Below the pieces are notes generated by a model. The model saw only the letters and a program-made list of their open reading frames with translations, was not told the DNA's origin and ran no database searches. Shown piece after piece: positions 41,352-50,611 of a stretch of DNA of 64,000 nucleotides (the first letter of the stretch is position 1; every line of letters begins with the position of its first letter). The DNA comes from JAZRPG01 sp045649105 (GTDB lineage Bacteria > Bacillota > Clostridia > Oscillospirales > JAAYXM01), in the NCBI GenBank assembly GCA_045649105.1, contig JAZRPG010000017.1:45767-109766 (forward strand), read 5' to 3'. The position numbers and the translations under genes are program-made.

Positions 41352-41801
41352 CTATGCCCTCCCCGTGCTGCCGAAGCCGCCGTTACCGCGGACAGAATCG
41401 GGTAGCTCGTCACAAATTTCGGGCGAAAGCCGTGACACGGGCATAACGACAAGCTGCGCCACCCGCTCTCCCGGTTCTATCGTATAGCTCGTTTTCGATT
41501 GATTTATGATTCCGACGCATATTTCGCCGCGATAGTCGCTGTCAATAACGCCGACGCCGTTTGCAAGCGCAAGGCCATGGCGGATTGAAAGGCCGCTTCT
41601 CGCAAAAATGAGCGCGACATGGGCGTTGTCGGGAAGAGCTATTGCAATCCCTGTAGGTATCAATTCAGTATCCCCCGGTGCCACGGTCAGAGGCGCGGGA
41701 ATACTTGCGCGAAGGTCAATCCCCGCGCTGCCGCTCGTTGCCGCCTCGGGCACAACGGCAGAATCCGAGAGAAGCTTTATAAGAAGCTTTTGAGAATCCA
41801 T
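41352..41801 (-). CDS. dut: Deoxyuridine 5'-triphosphate nucleotidohydrolase
   Basis: dUTPase, 149 residues, trimeric family. All five motifs are visible: SAGIDLRA (1), FARSGLSIRHG (2), GVGVIDSDYRGEI (3), PGERVAQLVV (4) and RGNGGFGSTG (5). It nearly touches both the U32 gene and maf. Confidence 0.96.
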   Translation of the reverse strand: MDSQKLLIKLLSDSAVVPEAATSGSAGIDLRASIPAPLTVAPGDTELIPTGIAIALPDNAHVALIFARSGLSIRHGLALANGVGVIDSDYRGEICVGIINQSKTSYTIEPGERVAQLVVMPVSRLSPEICDELPDSVRGNGGFGSTGRA

Positions 41802-41802
41802 T

Positions 41803-43899
41803 TTATTCTACCCCCCTGTAGTACAAACCGCGCGTATACGAGCTCGGCTTATATTCGCCAAGCCCCGAGTATGCGTCCATAACGGAGACGGCCTCGCGCG
41901 CATTTTCCTTCGTGAAGGAAAGGCGGGAATAAGTAATGCCGAGATTTTTCCAATCGTTCTTCTTGTCGGCTAAAAACAGCTTCTGCGAGTTTAGAATCAC
42001 ATTCCTGTGCCCGAACTCGGGGATTAACGGGAAGGCTGCACCCGTGCGGTCTGAAAGCGCGTGGTTGTTTTTGCAGACGCATGCGCCCGTTGTTGTGCGC
42101 ACAACACAATTTTCCGTTATCATAAGGGGAAGGCGGCCGTATGCGAAAATCTCGGTGTCTATGACCTTTGATATGTCGCGCATCTGAGGAAAGGTAAGCT
42201 CGGGCGACAGAAGCGCGGAAACCGCGCCTGCGCGCCTTACCTCGCGAAGCGCGTGTGAGTTGAATATATTTATGCCGAAATCGGCTCTGACGCGGAAACC
42301 GAGAGCTTCAGCAAGCGAGATATGCCCGATGTTTCCGACAGAGGCAAACTCCGCGCCGCAGCCTCGCGCAATTTCGGCCATGCGCGAAATCTCCTCCTGC
42401 TCGCTGTCCTTGATTATCCTCGGGAACGAAACGCAGACGGAGACGCGCCCGCAGATACTGCGCAGGCGGGCCTCATCACTGACGGCCTCTGTAAGCGGGA
42501 TATAAAGTATTGCAGGGTCGCGCTCAAGCATCGCATCGCTTATCTGCGACATTGAGAGGACGGAAACGGTGGTAACGGGCGGCTCCTTTCGGTTTATGAG
42601 CTTAAACCCGACGTTGAATTTCCCTTCAGGACGCGCAAGCTCCTGTGTATAAGCCGCCTCAAGCCCGTCGAGACATTCGCGGCGGAGAGCGTTAAGTGCG
42701 CTTTTCGGAAGCGAAAGATTTTCGCCGAGGATTATTTTTACAGAGTCTGCGCCAAAGCGCGTGCCCCCTGTTTTGGATATCTGCTCGTGCACCGTCTCCT
42801 CCGTGAGCGGGCGGTTTATCGCGCGCTCAGGCACGGGACCCTTTGCAATAAAGCGGTTGCCGCACTCGTCCTCTGCAGCAAGGAGAGACGGTCGCCCCTC
42901 CTGTATCACGCAGTAGAAATTGACGCCTTTTACGGGTATCGGGACATTGGCGTATGTCTCGCGCGCGCTTGCAAAAAGCGCCTCAGGCGCATCCGTACCT
43001 TTTCCACGCACGCCGAACATCGAAGCGCCGATATTCCCCGTGAAATATCCGTCGGTAAACCCGTCACGCGAGAAGGCCTGCGAAAGCGCGTCACGCTCAG
43101 AGGGCGTGGGTGCGCGCCTTTCGCGCAGAAGCTTTGAGTATATACCCGTAACGATTGCGACATATTCAGGGCGCTTCATCCGCCCTTCTATTTTAAGAGA
43201 CGCAACGCCCATGTCCGAAAGCTCGTTTAGGTAATCGGCAAGGCACAGGTCCTTAAGGCTTAGCGGATATGTACCGTGCATACTCTCATCGAGCGTATAA
43301 GGCAGACGGCAAGGCTGTGCACAAAGTCCGCGGTTTCCGCTTCGGCTGCCGATGACGGCAGACATCTCGCATTGACCCGAATAGCACATACACAGCGCGC
43401 CGTGGACAAATATTTCTATTTCAATCGGGGAGTTTTTGCAAATGTATGCTATCTCCGCGCCGTTGAGCTCACGGGAGAGGACAACGCGCGAAAATCCGCA
43501 GGAGTGCAGATGCATAACACCGCCGAGGTCGTGCACCGTCATCTGGGTAGACGCGTGAAGCGGAAGCTCGGGCGCAACCTCGCGCACAAGGCGCGCAACA
43601 CCAAGATCCGCAACTATCACGGCGTCAACGCCTGCGCGGTTTATCGTGCGGCAGATGCGCTCAACCTCATTAAGCTCACGGTCAGTAACAAGGGTGTTGA
43701 GCGTGACATAGACCTTAACGCCGCGCTTGTGGCAGAAGTCGCATGCATCAAAAAGCTCCTGCTCTGTGAAATTTTTAGCCATACGCCGCGCGTTGAAATC
43801 ACCGAAACCGAGATAGACCGCACCTGCACCGTTTGCAACGGCTGCGCGTACGGCCTCGGGTGACCCTGCGGGGGCTAAAAGCTCTGCAATCTTAGACAT
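41803..43899 (-). CDS. Peptidase U32 family protein (RNA hydroxylase RlhA/TrhP-like)
   Basis: A 698-residue U32 protein. The N-terminal barrel domain opens with IAELLAPAGSPEAVRAAV and GAGAVYLGF, and carries the family Cys set in CMCYSGQCEMSAVIGSRSGNRGLCAQPCR. From about residue 380 an additional C-terminal domain (DUF3656-like) follows. Members once called collagenases are now known to hydroxylate 23S rRNA or tRNA in E. coli (RlhA, TrhP); length and two-part form fit RlhA best. It follows zapA by 3 bases. Confidence 0.87.
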   Translation of the reverse strand: MSKIAELLAPAGSPEAVRAAVANGAGAVYLGFGDFNARRMAKNFTEQELFDACDFCHKRGVKVYVTLNTLVTDRELNEVERICRTINRAGVDAVIVADLGVARLVREVAPELPLHASTQMTVHDLGGVMHLHSCGFSRVVLSRELNGAEIAYICKNSPIEIEIFVHGALCMCYSGQCEMSAVIGSRSGNRGLCAQPCRLPYTLDESMHGTYPLSLKDLCLADYLNELSDMGVASLKIEGRMKRPEYVAIVTGIYSKLLRERRAPTPSERDALSQAFSRDGFTDGYFTGNIGASMFGVRGKGTDAPEALFASARETYANVPIPVKGVNFYCVIQEGRPSLLAAEDECGNRFIAKGPVPERAINRPLTEETVHEQISKTGGTRFGADSVKIILGENLSLPKSALNALRRECLDGLEAAYTQELARPEGKFNVGFKLINRKEPPVTTVSVLSMSQISDAMLERDPAILYIPLTEAVSDEARLRSICGRVSVCVSFPRIIKDSEQEEISRMAEIARGCGAEFASVGNIGHISLAEALGFRVRADFGINIFNSHALREVRRAGAVSALLSPELTFPQMRDISKVIDTEIFAYGRLPLMITENCVVRTTTGACVCKNNHALSDRTGAAFPLIPEFGHRNVILNSQKLFLADKKNDWKNLGITYSRLSFTKENAREAVSVMDAYSGLGEYKPSSYTRGLYYRGVE

Positions 43900-43902
43900 T
43901 TT

Positions 43903-44214
43903 TTATTTTGAGCTGAGGCGAAGAATTTCGCGTTTTAAGTCCGCAATCTCGGATTTCATGCGGCTTGCATCTTCAAAATAATCCTTGAGCTGAGTGCGGA
44001 GGTTTTCGGCGGTTTCAAGGCCCTTGTAGTATTCGTCGGTAACATTGACGGCACTTAAAATTGCCGCCTCAATCAGAGAAACTCCGCCTGATTTTAAAAC
44101 TTCGTTTATTTTTGCATCGACATGCGCTGCGCAGCGGCGCGCATAATCTTCGCCATCTCCGCCGAGAAGACGGAACTCCAGACCTGCGATGTTGACGGAA
44201 ATAACATTCTTCAT
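43903..44214 (-). CDS. zapA: Cell division protein ZapA
   Basis: A 103-residue FtsZ-bundling protein: N-terminal ZapA head (KNVISVNIAGLEFRLLG) and a long C-terminal coiled coil. GGAGGA precedes the ATG at 44214; the longer reading from 44268 runs through the promoter. First gene of the nine-gene division/elongation series ending at mgsA. zapA next to a U32 gene is common in Firmicutes. Confidence 0.9.
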   Translation of the reverse strand: MKNVISVNIAGLEFRLLGGDGEDYARRCAAHVDAKINEVLKSGGVSLIEAAILSAVNVTDEYYKGLETAENLRTQLKDYFEDASRMKSEIADLKREILRLSSK

Positions 44215-44330
44215 AATAAATTCCTCCACTTTCCACAATATATATGTAATAATTATACCATAACACAAAGATAAATTAAACAGGTATTTGATGAATTTAA
44301 TAAATTTTCATTACCTGCGCGCGTAATCGC

Positions 44331-44359
44331 TTGACATATCCTTTTGTGTATATTAAAAT
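44331..44359 (+). promoter_or_regulatory. Promoter of tRNA-Arg
   Basis: TTGACA (44331-44336), 17-base spacer, TAAAAT (44354-44359). Confidence 0.82.
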
Positions 44360-44415
44360 AAGGCGTACGGTTAGAAATTTGCATCATGGTTTACGGATAC
44401 AAATAAATATTTATG

Positions 44416-44490
44416 CCCCCATAGTTAAGTGGATATAACAAGCCCCTCCTAAGGGCTAGTCGTGCGTTCGACTCGCGCTGGGGGTGCCAG
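44416..44490 (+). tRNA. tRNA-Arg (CCT)
   Basis: 75 bases. Acceptor GCCCCCA/TGGGGGT, anticodon CCT at 44449-44451 in an AGCCC/GGGCT stem, T-arm with CGTTCGACTCG, encoded CCA. Reads AGG codons. Single-gene transcript. Confidence 0.93.
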
Positions 44491-44526
44491 ACAGCGCATA
44501 AAGACCGAGCGTTTTAATTTATGCGG

Positions 44527-44563
44527 AAAAAGCAGTTTGAAAATTTTTTTCAAACTGCTTTTT
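44527..44563. terminator. Terminator after tRNA-Arg (bidirectional)
   Basis: AAAAAGCAGTTTGAAAA / TTTTTTCAAACTGCTTTTT stem; T-rich on both strands. It serves tRNA-Arg and the convergent epimerase gene. Confidence 0.88.
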
Positions 44564-44606
44564 GTATTGGAGATATTTGTTATCCGTCCCCGAAAGAGCC
44601 GTACGC

Positions 44607-45779
44607 TCAGCTCATGTAATAGAGGATATTTCCCGTTTTGTCGAGGCTGTACATGGCGAGGAATGAGCGCTCGAGGTGGAACGGGCCGGATGTGTGCGGC
44701 GTAAGCGTCTTGCGCTCGCACGCCTTTCCGTCATTTATATCAATGGTAGAATGCCATCTTCTCAGTTTTTCATCGACGAAGTATTCAAAAGAGGCCTTTT
44801 CGTACTTGCGCGCAAGCTTTAGATACCTTTCGTCGCCGAAGATGCTGTGTGCGATGCGGAATGCGCAAATGCCCTCCCATTGCGCCCAGTCGTCATATTT
44901 GCGCGGCTCTGTAAGCTCCTCTTCAAGAGAGCGCGCAAGGCTTGTAACCGTCGGCAGAAGCGCAAATTTCTCGTCAAAGCCCTCGGGAAGTGCGAAGTCG
45001 ACGAGCTTTTTGCCGAGCTCGCGGATGGAATCATCGTTTTTAACCTCGCCCTCGCGAAGGACAAACCATGCCAACTCATATGTCTGCGCAGGGCATGTAA
45101 GATATTTCATGTCCGACTCAAACTCGGGAGTATTGATAGGCGCAACATCATGGACCTGCTTTCTTTTCTCGTCTATAAAGCCGCTTGTGCGGATCTCCTC
45201 AATGACCAGTGCGGCGGCCTCGTCAAACTTTTCGGTATCGCGGCCGACATTGCGCATAAACTGTGCGGCGGGAAGCATGCACATCTGGAGTCCGAGAAGC
45301 TTACAGGGCTCTTTTGCGCCCGGGCTCTGCGTTATGCTTCTGTGTGCTTTATAGTAGTCATAGGAAAGGTCAAAAAAGAGGTTTGCAAGCTCCCACACCT
45401 CTTCCCTCTTGCAAATTCGGTAGTATTGCGCGCAGCCCATTGCGGCGTACATCTCGCTGTAGTAATTGCTCCCCTGCGATGATATCGGCTCTCCCTCGCG
45501 CGTGACGGAGAGAGGAAGCCGCCCGTCGGGCGGCGTGATTTTCCTGAGAAACCGGTATATACTCTCGCACATATCGAGAAACTCGGCTTTTTCCTCTACA
45601 AGGCGCCATGCCATTGAATATGTCCACAGCTCGCGGCCTAAAAACCATGTGTGCTTATTTGTGTTTGCAACCTTTCCGTTTTCGTCAAACGAAGTGTACA
45701 CTCCGCCGCACTCCGCGTCCTTTGATATTTCGAGCCAATACGGTAAAATTTTGTCAACAAGATACTTGCCGTAATCCAT
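44607..45779 (-). CDS. AGE-family sugar epimerase (N-acylglucosamine 2-epimerase type)
   Basis: A 390-residue (alpha/alpha)6-barrel enzyme of the AGE family, which includes N-acylglucosamine, cellobiose and mannose 2-epimerases. Marks: HTWFLGRELWTYSMAW, SNYYSEMYAAMGCAQYY, NTPEFESDM and RRWHSTIDINDG with likely catalytic His residues. GAGGG precedes the ATG. Monocistronic, convergent with tRNA-Arg. Substrate unknown; a role in mannose or ManNAc metabolism is possible. Confidence 0.85.
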   Translation of the reverse strand: MDYGKYLVDKILPYWLEISKDAECGGVYTSFDENGKVANTNKHTWFLGRELWTYSMAWRLVEEKAEFLDMCESIYRFLRKITPPDGRLPLSVTREGEPISSQGSNYYSEMYAAMGCAQYYRICKREEVWELANLFFDLSYDYYKAHRSITQSPGAKEPCKLLGLQMCMLPAAQFMRNVGRDTEKFDEAAALVIEEIRTSGFIDEKRKQVHDVAPINTPEFESDMKYLTCPAQTYELAWFVLREGEVKNDDSIRELGKKLVDFALPEGFDEKFALLPTVTSLARSLEEELTEPRKYDDWAQWEGICAFRIAHSIFGDERYLKLARKYEKASFEYFVDEKLRRWHSTIDINDGKACERKTLTPHTSGPFHLERSFLAMYSLDKTGNILYYMS

Positions 45780-45876
45780 CGTAATCCCTCTGTTTCCTGT
45801 AAGTTTTGTTTAAAGCTTTTAAACTTCGATACATACATGTCTGCATTTTAGCATATTGCGCAGTTCTGTGCAAGAT

Positions 45877-45905
45877 AAAAAACCGAGGAAATATTCCTCG
45901 GTTTT
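45877..45905 (-). terminator. Terminator of the MBOAT/DHHW genes
   Basis: AAACCGAGGAA..TTCCTCGGTTT stem followed on the minus strand by TTTT; just after the DHHW stop. Confidence 0.87.
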
Positions 45906-45911
45906 GCTCTG

Positions 45912-46997
45912 TTATTTCATGGCGCCGCTTGAGTTGAGCATTGATGCGCTGTACAGGAAAAGAACATCCGCGCCGTCAAAATCCGTCACAAATTCGCCGA
46001 CCATACTGCTCGGGATATATCGGATGTCGATGGCGGTTATTTTTTCGTAGCTTCCGCAAAGAAGAGGTATAAGACTGCTTGCAAACGAGTCGCGGAAAAT
46101 GACGAGGTGTCCGCCGCCTCGGTTATTCGGATTCTCGACCGTGATAAGTGCGGAGCTTCCCGAAAGGAACATCTCGTACGGGTCGGCAGAGGTTTGCTTT
46201 GAGATGTCGTACATAGAGGCATCTTCCGCGCTTCCCGAGTCGTATTTTTTCACGATGCATGAGGAAAGCGTATCATTTGTCAGATATTTTATCGTGTCGG
46301 GAGGGACATTGAGAGCGGCCTGACCCGAATACACGCCGAAAAACGGTGTCTTTACCGTGTTTTCCTCAAATACGGGGTTAAAATCGCGCCCCATTGCGTT
46401 AAGAAGCGCCTGCGCAACATCAACGATTTTCTCCTGGCGCCAGTGTGAGTCGGTCGTGTAATAGTCGGAAATATCGAGAAGACTCGTGATGTCGATGTAT
46501 TCGGCATACGGCATATTCTGGCGCACAGTCTCAAAAAGCGCGGTGTAGTCAAGCTTTAGTGTATCGAGAAAATAATTCTTGTCGGGGATAATTGAAAGAT
46601 ATATATTCTCTGCCCTGTCTTTAAGCAGTGTTTCGTAAACAGAGCCGAAAAGGTCCGTAGCGCGGGAAAGAAGCTTATCATTCATCGGATATTCAAGCTT
46701 TGATAAGTGCCCCTTGTCGAGAAAATACTTGTTATTATCCGCCTGGCGCAAAATATATGTCGAGACATTCGCCTTTATTGCGCGGAACGCGTCGCGGAAA
46801 GGAAAAGTGTCCGTTGAGTACTCCTCAAATCCTGCGGAAAATTTTCCGCTTGAAATGCTCTCTGAGGAAACCTCGGGAAATGCGGCAAGGACGCGCCGCT
46901 CACTCTCTGAAAAATCCGCCTTCGGGAGGAATATGCAGAGGAGTGAAAAGGCAAATATTAAGAAAAAGAAGCTTATACAGATAAATTTATTTTTCAA
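45912..46997 (-). CDS. DHHW-family protein (AlgX/PatB-like O-acylation partner)
   Basis: About 361 residues: one N-terminal membrane helix (FICISFFFLIFAFSLLCIF), then an extracellular SGNH/AlgX-like domain. FSESERRVLAAFP, FPFRDAFRAIKA, TDSHWRQEKIV (the Asp-His of the DHHW motif) and RDSFASSLIPLL are family marks. The preferred start is TTG 46997, with GAGG 9 bases upstream; a GTG at 47006 touches that site. The gene follows the MBOAT gene by only a few bases. It should transfer the acyl group to an extracellular polymer. Confidence 0.85.
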   Translation of the reverse strand: MKNKFICISFFFLIFAFSLLCIFLPKADFSESERRVLAAFPEVSSESISSGKFSAGFEEYSTDTFPFRDAFRAIKANVSTYILRQADNNKYFLDKGHLSKLEYPMNDKLLSRATDLFGSVYETLLKDRAENIYLSIIPDKNYFLDTLKLDYTALFETVRQNMPYAEYIDITSLLDISDYYTTDSHWRQEKIVDVAQALLNAMGRDFNPVFEENTVKTPFFGVYSGQAALNVPPDTIKYLTNDTLSSCIVKKYDSGSAEDASMYDISKQTSADPYEMFLSGSSALITVENPNNRGGGHLVIFRDSFASSLIPLLCGSYEKITAIDIRYIPSSMVGEFVTDFDGADVLFLYSASMLNSSGAMK

Positions 46998-47009
46998 TGC
47001 ATTCACCCT

Positions 47010-48410
47010 CTAAAATCTGAAGTATAAAAACGGATTGAACGAGCCGTCGACGAGATATGCCGTAGCCGTTACAAGAAGTGATAAAAGAAGCAGCGGCTCT
47101 GCAACGGAAAGAACCGCGCCCCCGCGGGGCGAGGCTTCAAGGCGCGACAAAAGACGCTTCGGAAGCGGAGTTGCGCCGATTATGGCGATAATGAGCACGA
47201 TGCCGTAGCTTTCAAGATAATAGAGCACCTCCTGCGATGCAAAAGAATGCTCCCCCGCTCCGAACATTGCCCCGATTGTCGGGAGAAGGCTCGTAAGCGC
47301 TGTGGAGTCAAAAATCATAAAGCTTATTAAAATAAGCGGAAGAACATATATGCGCGAAAGGAAGGGCGAGCGTGAAACGGCGCGGCCCCAGATGTATTTT
47401 TCGCCCGCAAGAAGAACGGCAAAGTAAAGCCCCCAGAGGACAAAGTTCCACGAGGCACCGTGCCAGAAGCCCGTAAGCATCCATACGACGAGGATATTGA
47501 AAATGTGCTTCCCTCTTCCGCAGCGGTTTCCGCCGAGCGGGATATATACATAATCGCGAAACCATGTGCCGAGCGAGATGTGCCAGCGGCGCCAGAATTC
47601 CGTAATGCTTTTTGAGATGAACGGATAGTTGAAATTCTCCATAAAGTCAAAGCCGAAGAACTTGCCGAGCCCGCGCGCCATGTCGGAATAGCCCGAAAAG
47701 TCGAAATAAATCTGGAGAGAGTACGCAACGGCAAAAACCCAGAAGAAAAGAACCGTTTTATCCGTGCTTGTGCGGAATATGTCACAAAGCTCGCCGAGGG
47801 TGTTTGCAACAAGCACCTTTTTGGCAAGTCCGAGGACGAAAAGGCGAACGCCGTGCGCCGTCATTTCCGTCGAGCGGGAGCGGTGAGAAAGGCTTTCCTC
47901 AACATCCGAGTAACGGACAATCGGCCCTGCGATAAGCTGCGGAAACATGGTGATATATGTCGCGAGAGAAATAAAATTTCTCTGTGCATTTACGCTTCCG
48001 CGATAAACGTCTATCGTATAGCTTAGTATCTGGAAGGTGTAAAAGCTTATGCCGACGGGAAGCGCAAGCCCCGGAAGAGGCACGGAAATCCCCGTGACGG
48101 CGGAAAAGCTTGAAATAAAGAAATCGGCATATTTAAAAAGGCCGAGCGCGGAGAGGAAAAGAACTGCCGAAAGAATAACAAAAAAACGGGACCACTTCGA
48201 CTTTCGGAAGCGCTCCGTAAGAAGGCCGAGGAAATACCCCGAAACAATCGTACCCAGCATTAAAAAGACATACTTCGGCTCTCCCCAGCTGTAGAAAAAC
48301 AGGCTTGAGACAAGAAGCGTCAGGTTTTTCATCTTTTTCGGTGAAATTGCGTACAGAAGGAGCACGCACGGAAGAAAATAATATAAAAAAGGTATTCCGG
48401 AAAAGAGCAA
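47010..48410 (-). CDS. MBOAT O-acyltransferase (AlgI/DltB family)
   Basis: A 466-residue multi-pass membrane protein that moves acyl groups across the membrane. AlgI marks: YYFLPCVLLLYAISP, FPQLIAGPIVRYSDVE, DFSGYSDMARGLGKFFG, FWRRWHISLGTWFRDYVYIPLGG and the catalytic His in TGFWHGASWNFVLWG. The start is a TTG (48410) after GAAAGG. It forms a pair with the DHHW gene, as in polysaccharide O-acetylation loci. Target polymer unknown. Confidence 0.92.
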   Translation of the reverse strand: MLFSGIPFLYYFLPCVLLLYAISPKKMKNLTLLVSSLFFYSWGEPKYVFLMLGTIVSGYFLGLLTERFRKSKWSRFFVILSAVLFLSALGLFKYADFFISSFSAVTGISVPLPGLALPVGISFYTFQILSYTIDVYRGSVNAQRNFISLATYITMFPQLIAGPIVRYSDVEESLSHRSRSTEMTAHGVRLFVLGLAKKVLVANTLGELCDIFRTSTDKTVLFFWVFAVAYSLQIYFDFSGYSDMARGLGKFFGFDFMENFNYPFISKSITEFWRRWHISLGTWFRDYVYIPLGGNRCGRGKHIFNILVVWMLTGFWHGASWNFVLWGLYFAVLLAGEKYIWGRAVSRSPFLSRIYVLPLILISFMIFDSTALTSLLPTIGAMFGAGEHSFASQEVLYYLESYGIVLIIAIIGATPLPKRLLSRLEASPRGGAVLSVAEPLLLLSLLVTATAYLVDGSFNPFLYFRF

Positions 48411-48433
48411 GTCGCCACAACCTTTCAGGGTTT

Positions 48434-48474
48434 ATAAAACGCCCCGATATGTCGATATTCGGCATGTCGGGGCG
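48434..48474 (-). terminator. Terminator of the Pro-rich lipoprotein gene
   Basis: CGCCCCGACATG pairs with CATATCGGGGCG (minus strand), then TTTTA. Separates the lipoprotein gene from the MBOAT pair. Confidence 0.83.
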
Positions 48475-48490
48475 CTGTCATCAGAAGTTG

Positions 48491-49237
48491 TTATCCCTCA
48501 AGGGACTTCGGGCACATCAGGAAAAAGACCTTGTTGCCGGAGACTTCGCATACCGTTTCCTCTGCCTCAACACAGATGTTCCATCTCGGGTCTGCGGAAT
48601 CGCGGAGCTTTTTTGCAAATGCATTTGCATTGCCGGAAACTTCAAAAACGAAGCCGGAAAAAGCGATTGAGCCTATCATGGGCCCGAATTTCACGGCGCT
48701 TGTAAACCCGTCTATGTCACCGCCGAATTCCGCAAAGAATCCCGGCTCCACGGGAGTTGTCATGGGACTGAACTTAATGGAGCTGTCGGAAATGCACGCG
48801 GTTGCAATCTCCTCAGGAGACTTTACCGCATTCGCGCGGAAGATGCCGAGCATCGTCTTTCCGAGAGTGTCGGTACTTCCCTGTGAAGGAGCTTCGGGCT
48901 CTGCGGGCTTCTGAGGCTCTGCGGGCTTCTGGCTTTCCGCAGGTGCCTGCGGTTTAGCAGGCTTTTCGGGCTTTGCGGTGTTATCTGAGGAAGGCTTTTT
49001 ATTATCGTTTACCGTGGGCTTTTCCTGAGTCTCAGGCTTTGTCTCAGCCTCGGGAGTTCCGGACGCCTCAGGCTCTTCCTCTTTCTCAACTGAAGTATCA
49101 GCTTCGGGCGCGACAGTTTCCTCTATGTTCTGTGAGTCGTCCACGGGTGGGTTGTTTTCAGCGGGTTCATTGTTGCCGCATGCTGCAAGTGAAAAGAGCA
49201 TCATCGCGGCGGTCAGAAGACATAAAAATTTTTTCAT
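48491..49237 (-). CDS. Lipoprotein with Pro/Glu-rich linker, unknown function
   Basis: A 248-residue lipoprotein: signal ending SLAAC, then an acidic and Pro-rich linker (about 22-120, with KPAEPQKPAEP units), then a folded domain of about 115 residues (TLGKTMLGIFRANAV to the end). The linker suggests reach through the wall. The domain opens on short-chain motifs not recognised here. AAAGGAG precedes the ATG at 49237. Monocistronic. Confidence 0.77.
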   Translation of the reverse strand: MKKFLCLLTAAMMLFSLAACGNNEPAENNPPVDDSQNIEETVAPEADTSVEKEEEPEASGTPEAETKPETQEKPTVNDNKKPSSDNTAKPEKPAKPQAPAESQKPAEPQKPAEPEAPSQGSTDTLGKTMLGIFRANAVKSPEEIATACISDSSIKFSPMTTPVEPGFFAEFGGDIDGFTSAVKFGPMIGSIAFSGFVFEVSGNANAFAKKLRDSADPRWNICVEAEETVCEVSGNKVFFLMCPKSLEG

Positions 49238-49309
49238 CTGTTTTCTCCTTTTTTTTGTTGTTTCTGTCATTATGACGGGGAATCGTGCAAAAAAGTTTGC
49301 GGAAATTCA

Positions 49310-49338
49310 TTGCCAATAAAAAATTTTTCTGATATTAT
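49310..49338 (+). promoter_or_regulatory. Promoter of the iron alcohol dehydrogenase gene
   Basis: TTGCCA (49310-49315), 17-base spacer, TATTAT (49333-49338). Confidence 0.7.
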
Positions 49339-49435
49339 TGTAGCAGAAAAAGTATAGCGCAAAAATCAGGTTTTTGCAAGTGTGCTCAGGACTTTGAGGC
49401 ACAGGAGTAAAAAAGTAACGAAGGGCGGAAAATAT

Positions 49436-50536
49436 ATGAGAAATCTGTTTTTTAACCCGGTGAAAATAATTTCGGGGGCAGGCTGTGTCCGCGATTTTGA
49501 CGGATACGCAGACCTCGGGTCCCGTTGTCTTATTGTGTGCGGCAGAAGCTCCGCGAGGCTCTCGGGCGCACTGGACGACCTTACGGGGGCTCTTTCAAAA
49601 GCGGGGGTAAAGGCGTCCGTCTTTGACAGGGTCGAGGAAAACCCGACGGTGGAAACCTGCCACGCCGCAGGCGAGGCGGCGCGTGAGGCAGGCGCGCAGT
49701 TTATAATAGGTGTCGGCGGCGGCTCCCCGCTCGATGCCGCAAAGGCGGCGGCTGCGTTTGCGGCAAATCCGCATCTCAAGCCTGAGGAGCTGTATGACGG
49801 AGAGCATAAAAGCGACCCTCTCCCCATAATAGCAATCCCCACAACGGCGGGAACGGGCAGTGAGGTAACTCCGTATTCCGTGCTTACCGTGCACAGCATC
49901 TCAAATAAAAAGACTTTTAAAACGCCGAAAATTTATCCGAAGGTCGCGCTTCTTGACGCGGCGTATACGGTCACCCTTCCGCAGAGCATAACGGCGGCCA
50001 CTGCGGCGGACGCGCTGTCCCACGCGGTTGAAGGGTATTTTGCAAAGGTTGCAAACCCGGTATCCGATGCGCTTGCAGAAAAGGCGATGTTTTATGTCGG
50101 GCGCGGACTTCGAGCGTTAAACGACGGGCGGCTCGACTCCTCCCTGCGCGAAAAATTGCTTATAGGCTCAACAATAGCAGGACTCGTTATTTCCGTGACG
50201 GGCACAAGCTTTGTCCACTCAACGGGCTATCCGCTCACTTATTTTGAGGGCGTTTCGCACGGCGCTGCAAATGCATACTTCCTCGCAGATTATGTCGGAT
50301 ACATGTCAAGCGTTGCGCCTGAGCGCGAAGCAAAGGTCTACCGCATCTGCGGAGTGCGCTCGAATGATGAGTTCCGCGAGCTTATTTCTGCTGCCGTTCC
50401 GCCTGCGCTGCGCTTTGACCGCGACACTGCCGTAAAATACGCGCGCATAGGCGCCGAGGGCAGAAGCGCGAAGAATTCTGTCTTCGAGCCGAGCATTGAT
50501 GATGTATACTTAATGTTTAAAAGGTACATAAAATAA
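49436..50536 (+). CDS. Iron-containing alcohol dehydrogenase
   Basis: A 366-residue group III alcohol dehydrogenase. Nucleotide-binding part: GVGGGSPLDAAKAAA and PTTAGTGSEVTPYSVL. The metal site His residues are in AADALSHAVEGYFAK and VSHGAANAYF. Start at ATG 49436 after AAGGGCGG. Monocistronic, convergent with spo0A. It reduces an aldehyde or oxidises an alcohol; a link to the nearby glycyl radical enzyme operon is possible, as diol dehydratases yield aldehydes, but unproven. Confidence 0.9.
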   Translation: MRNLFFNPVKIISGAGCVRDFDGYADLGSRCLIVCGRSSARLSGALDDLTGALSKAGVKASVFDRVEENPTVETCHAAGEAAREAGAQFIIGVGGGSPLDAAKAAAAFAANPHLKPEELYDGEHKSDPLPIIAIPTTAGTGSEVTPYSVLTVHSISNKKTFKTPKIYPKVALLDAAYTVTLPQSITAATAADALSHAVEGYFAKVANPVSDALAEKAMFYVGRGLRALNDGRLDSSLREKLLIGSTIAGLVISVTGTSFVHSTGYPLTYFEGVSHGAANAYFLADYVGYMSSVAPEREAKVYRICGVRSNDEFRELISAAVPPALRFDRDTAVKYARIGAEGRSAKNSVFEPSIDDVYLMFKRYIK

Positions 50537-50557
50537 CAGATTGTATATAAAATATAA

Positions 50558-50585
50558 AGAAGCGGACAATTTTTTGTCCGCTTCT
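50558..50585. terminator. Bidirectional terminator between the dehydrogenase and spo0A
   Basis: AGAAGCGGACAA, short T loop, TTGTCCGCTTCT between convergent genes. Confidence 0.85.
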
Positions 50586-50611
50586 CTCAGTATTCTGTTG
50601 TTTTTATAAAA

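Noticed and set aside
48870..49130. Tandem DNA repeat in the Pro-rich lipoprotein
   Set aside because: The KPAEPQ-type units are a low-complexity linker with imperfect DNA copies, not a true repeat array.
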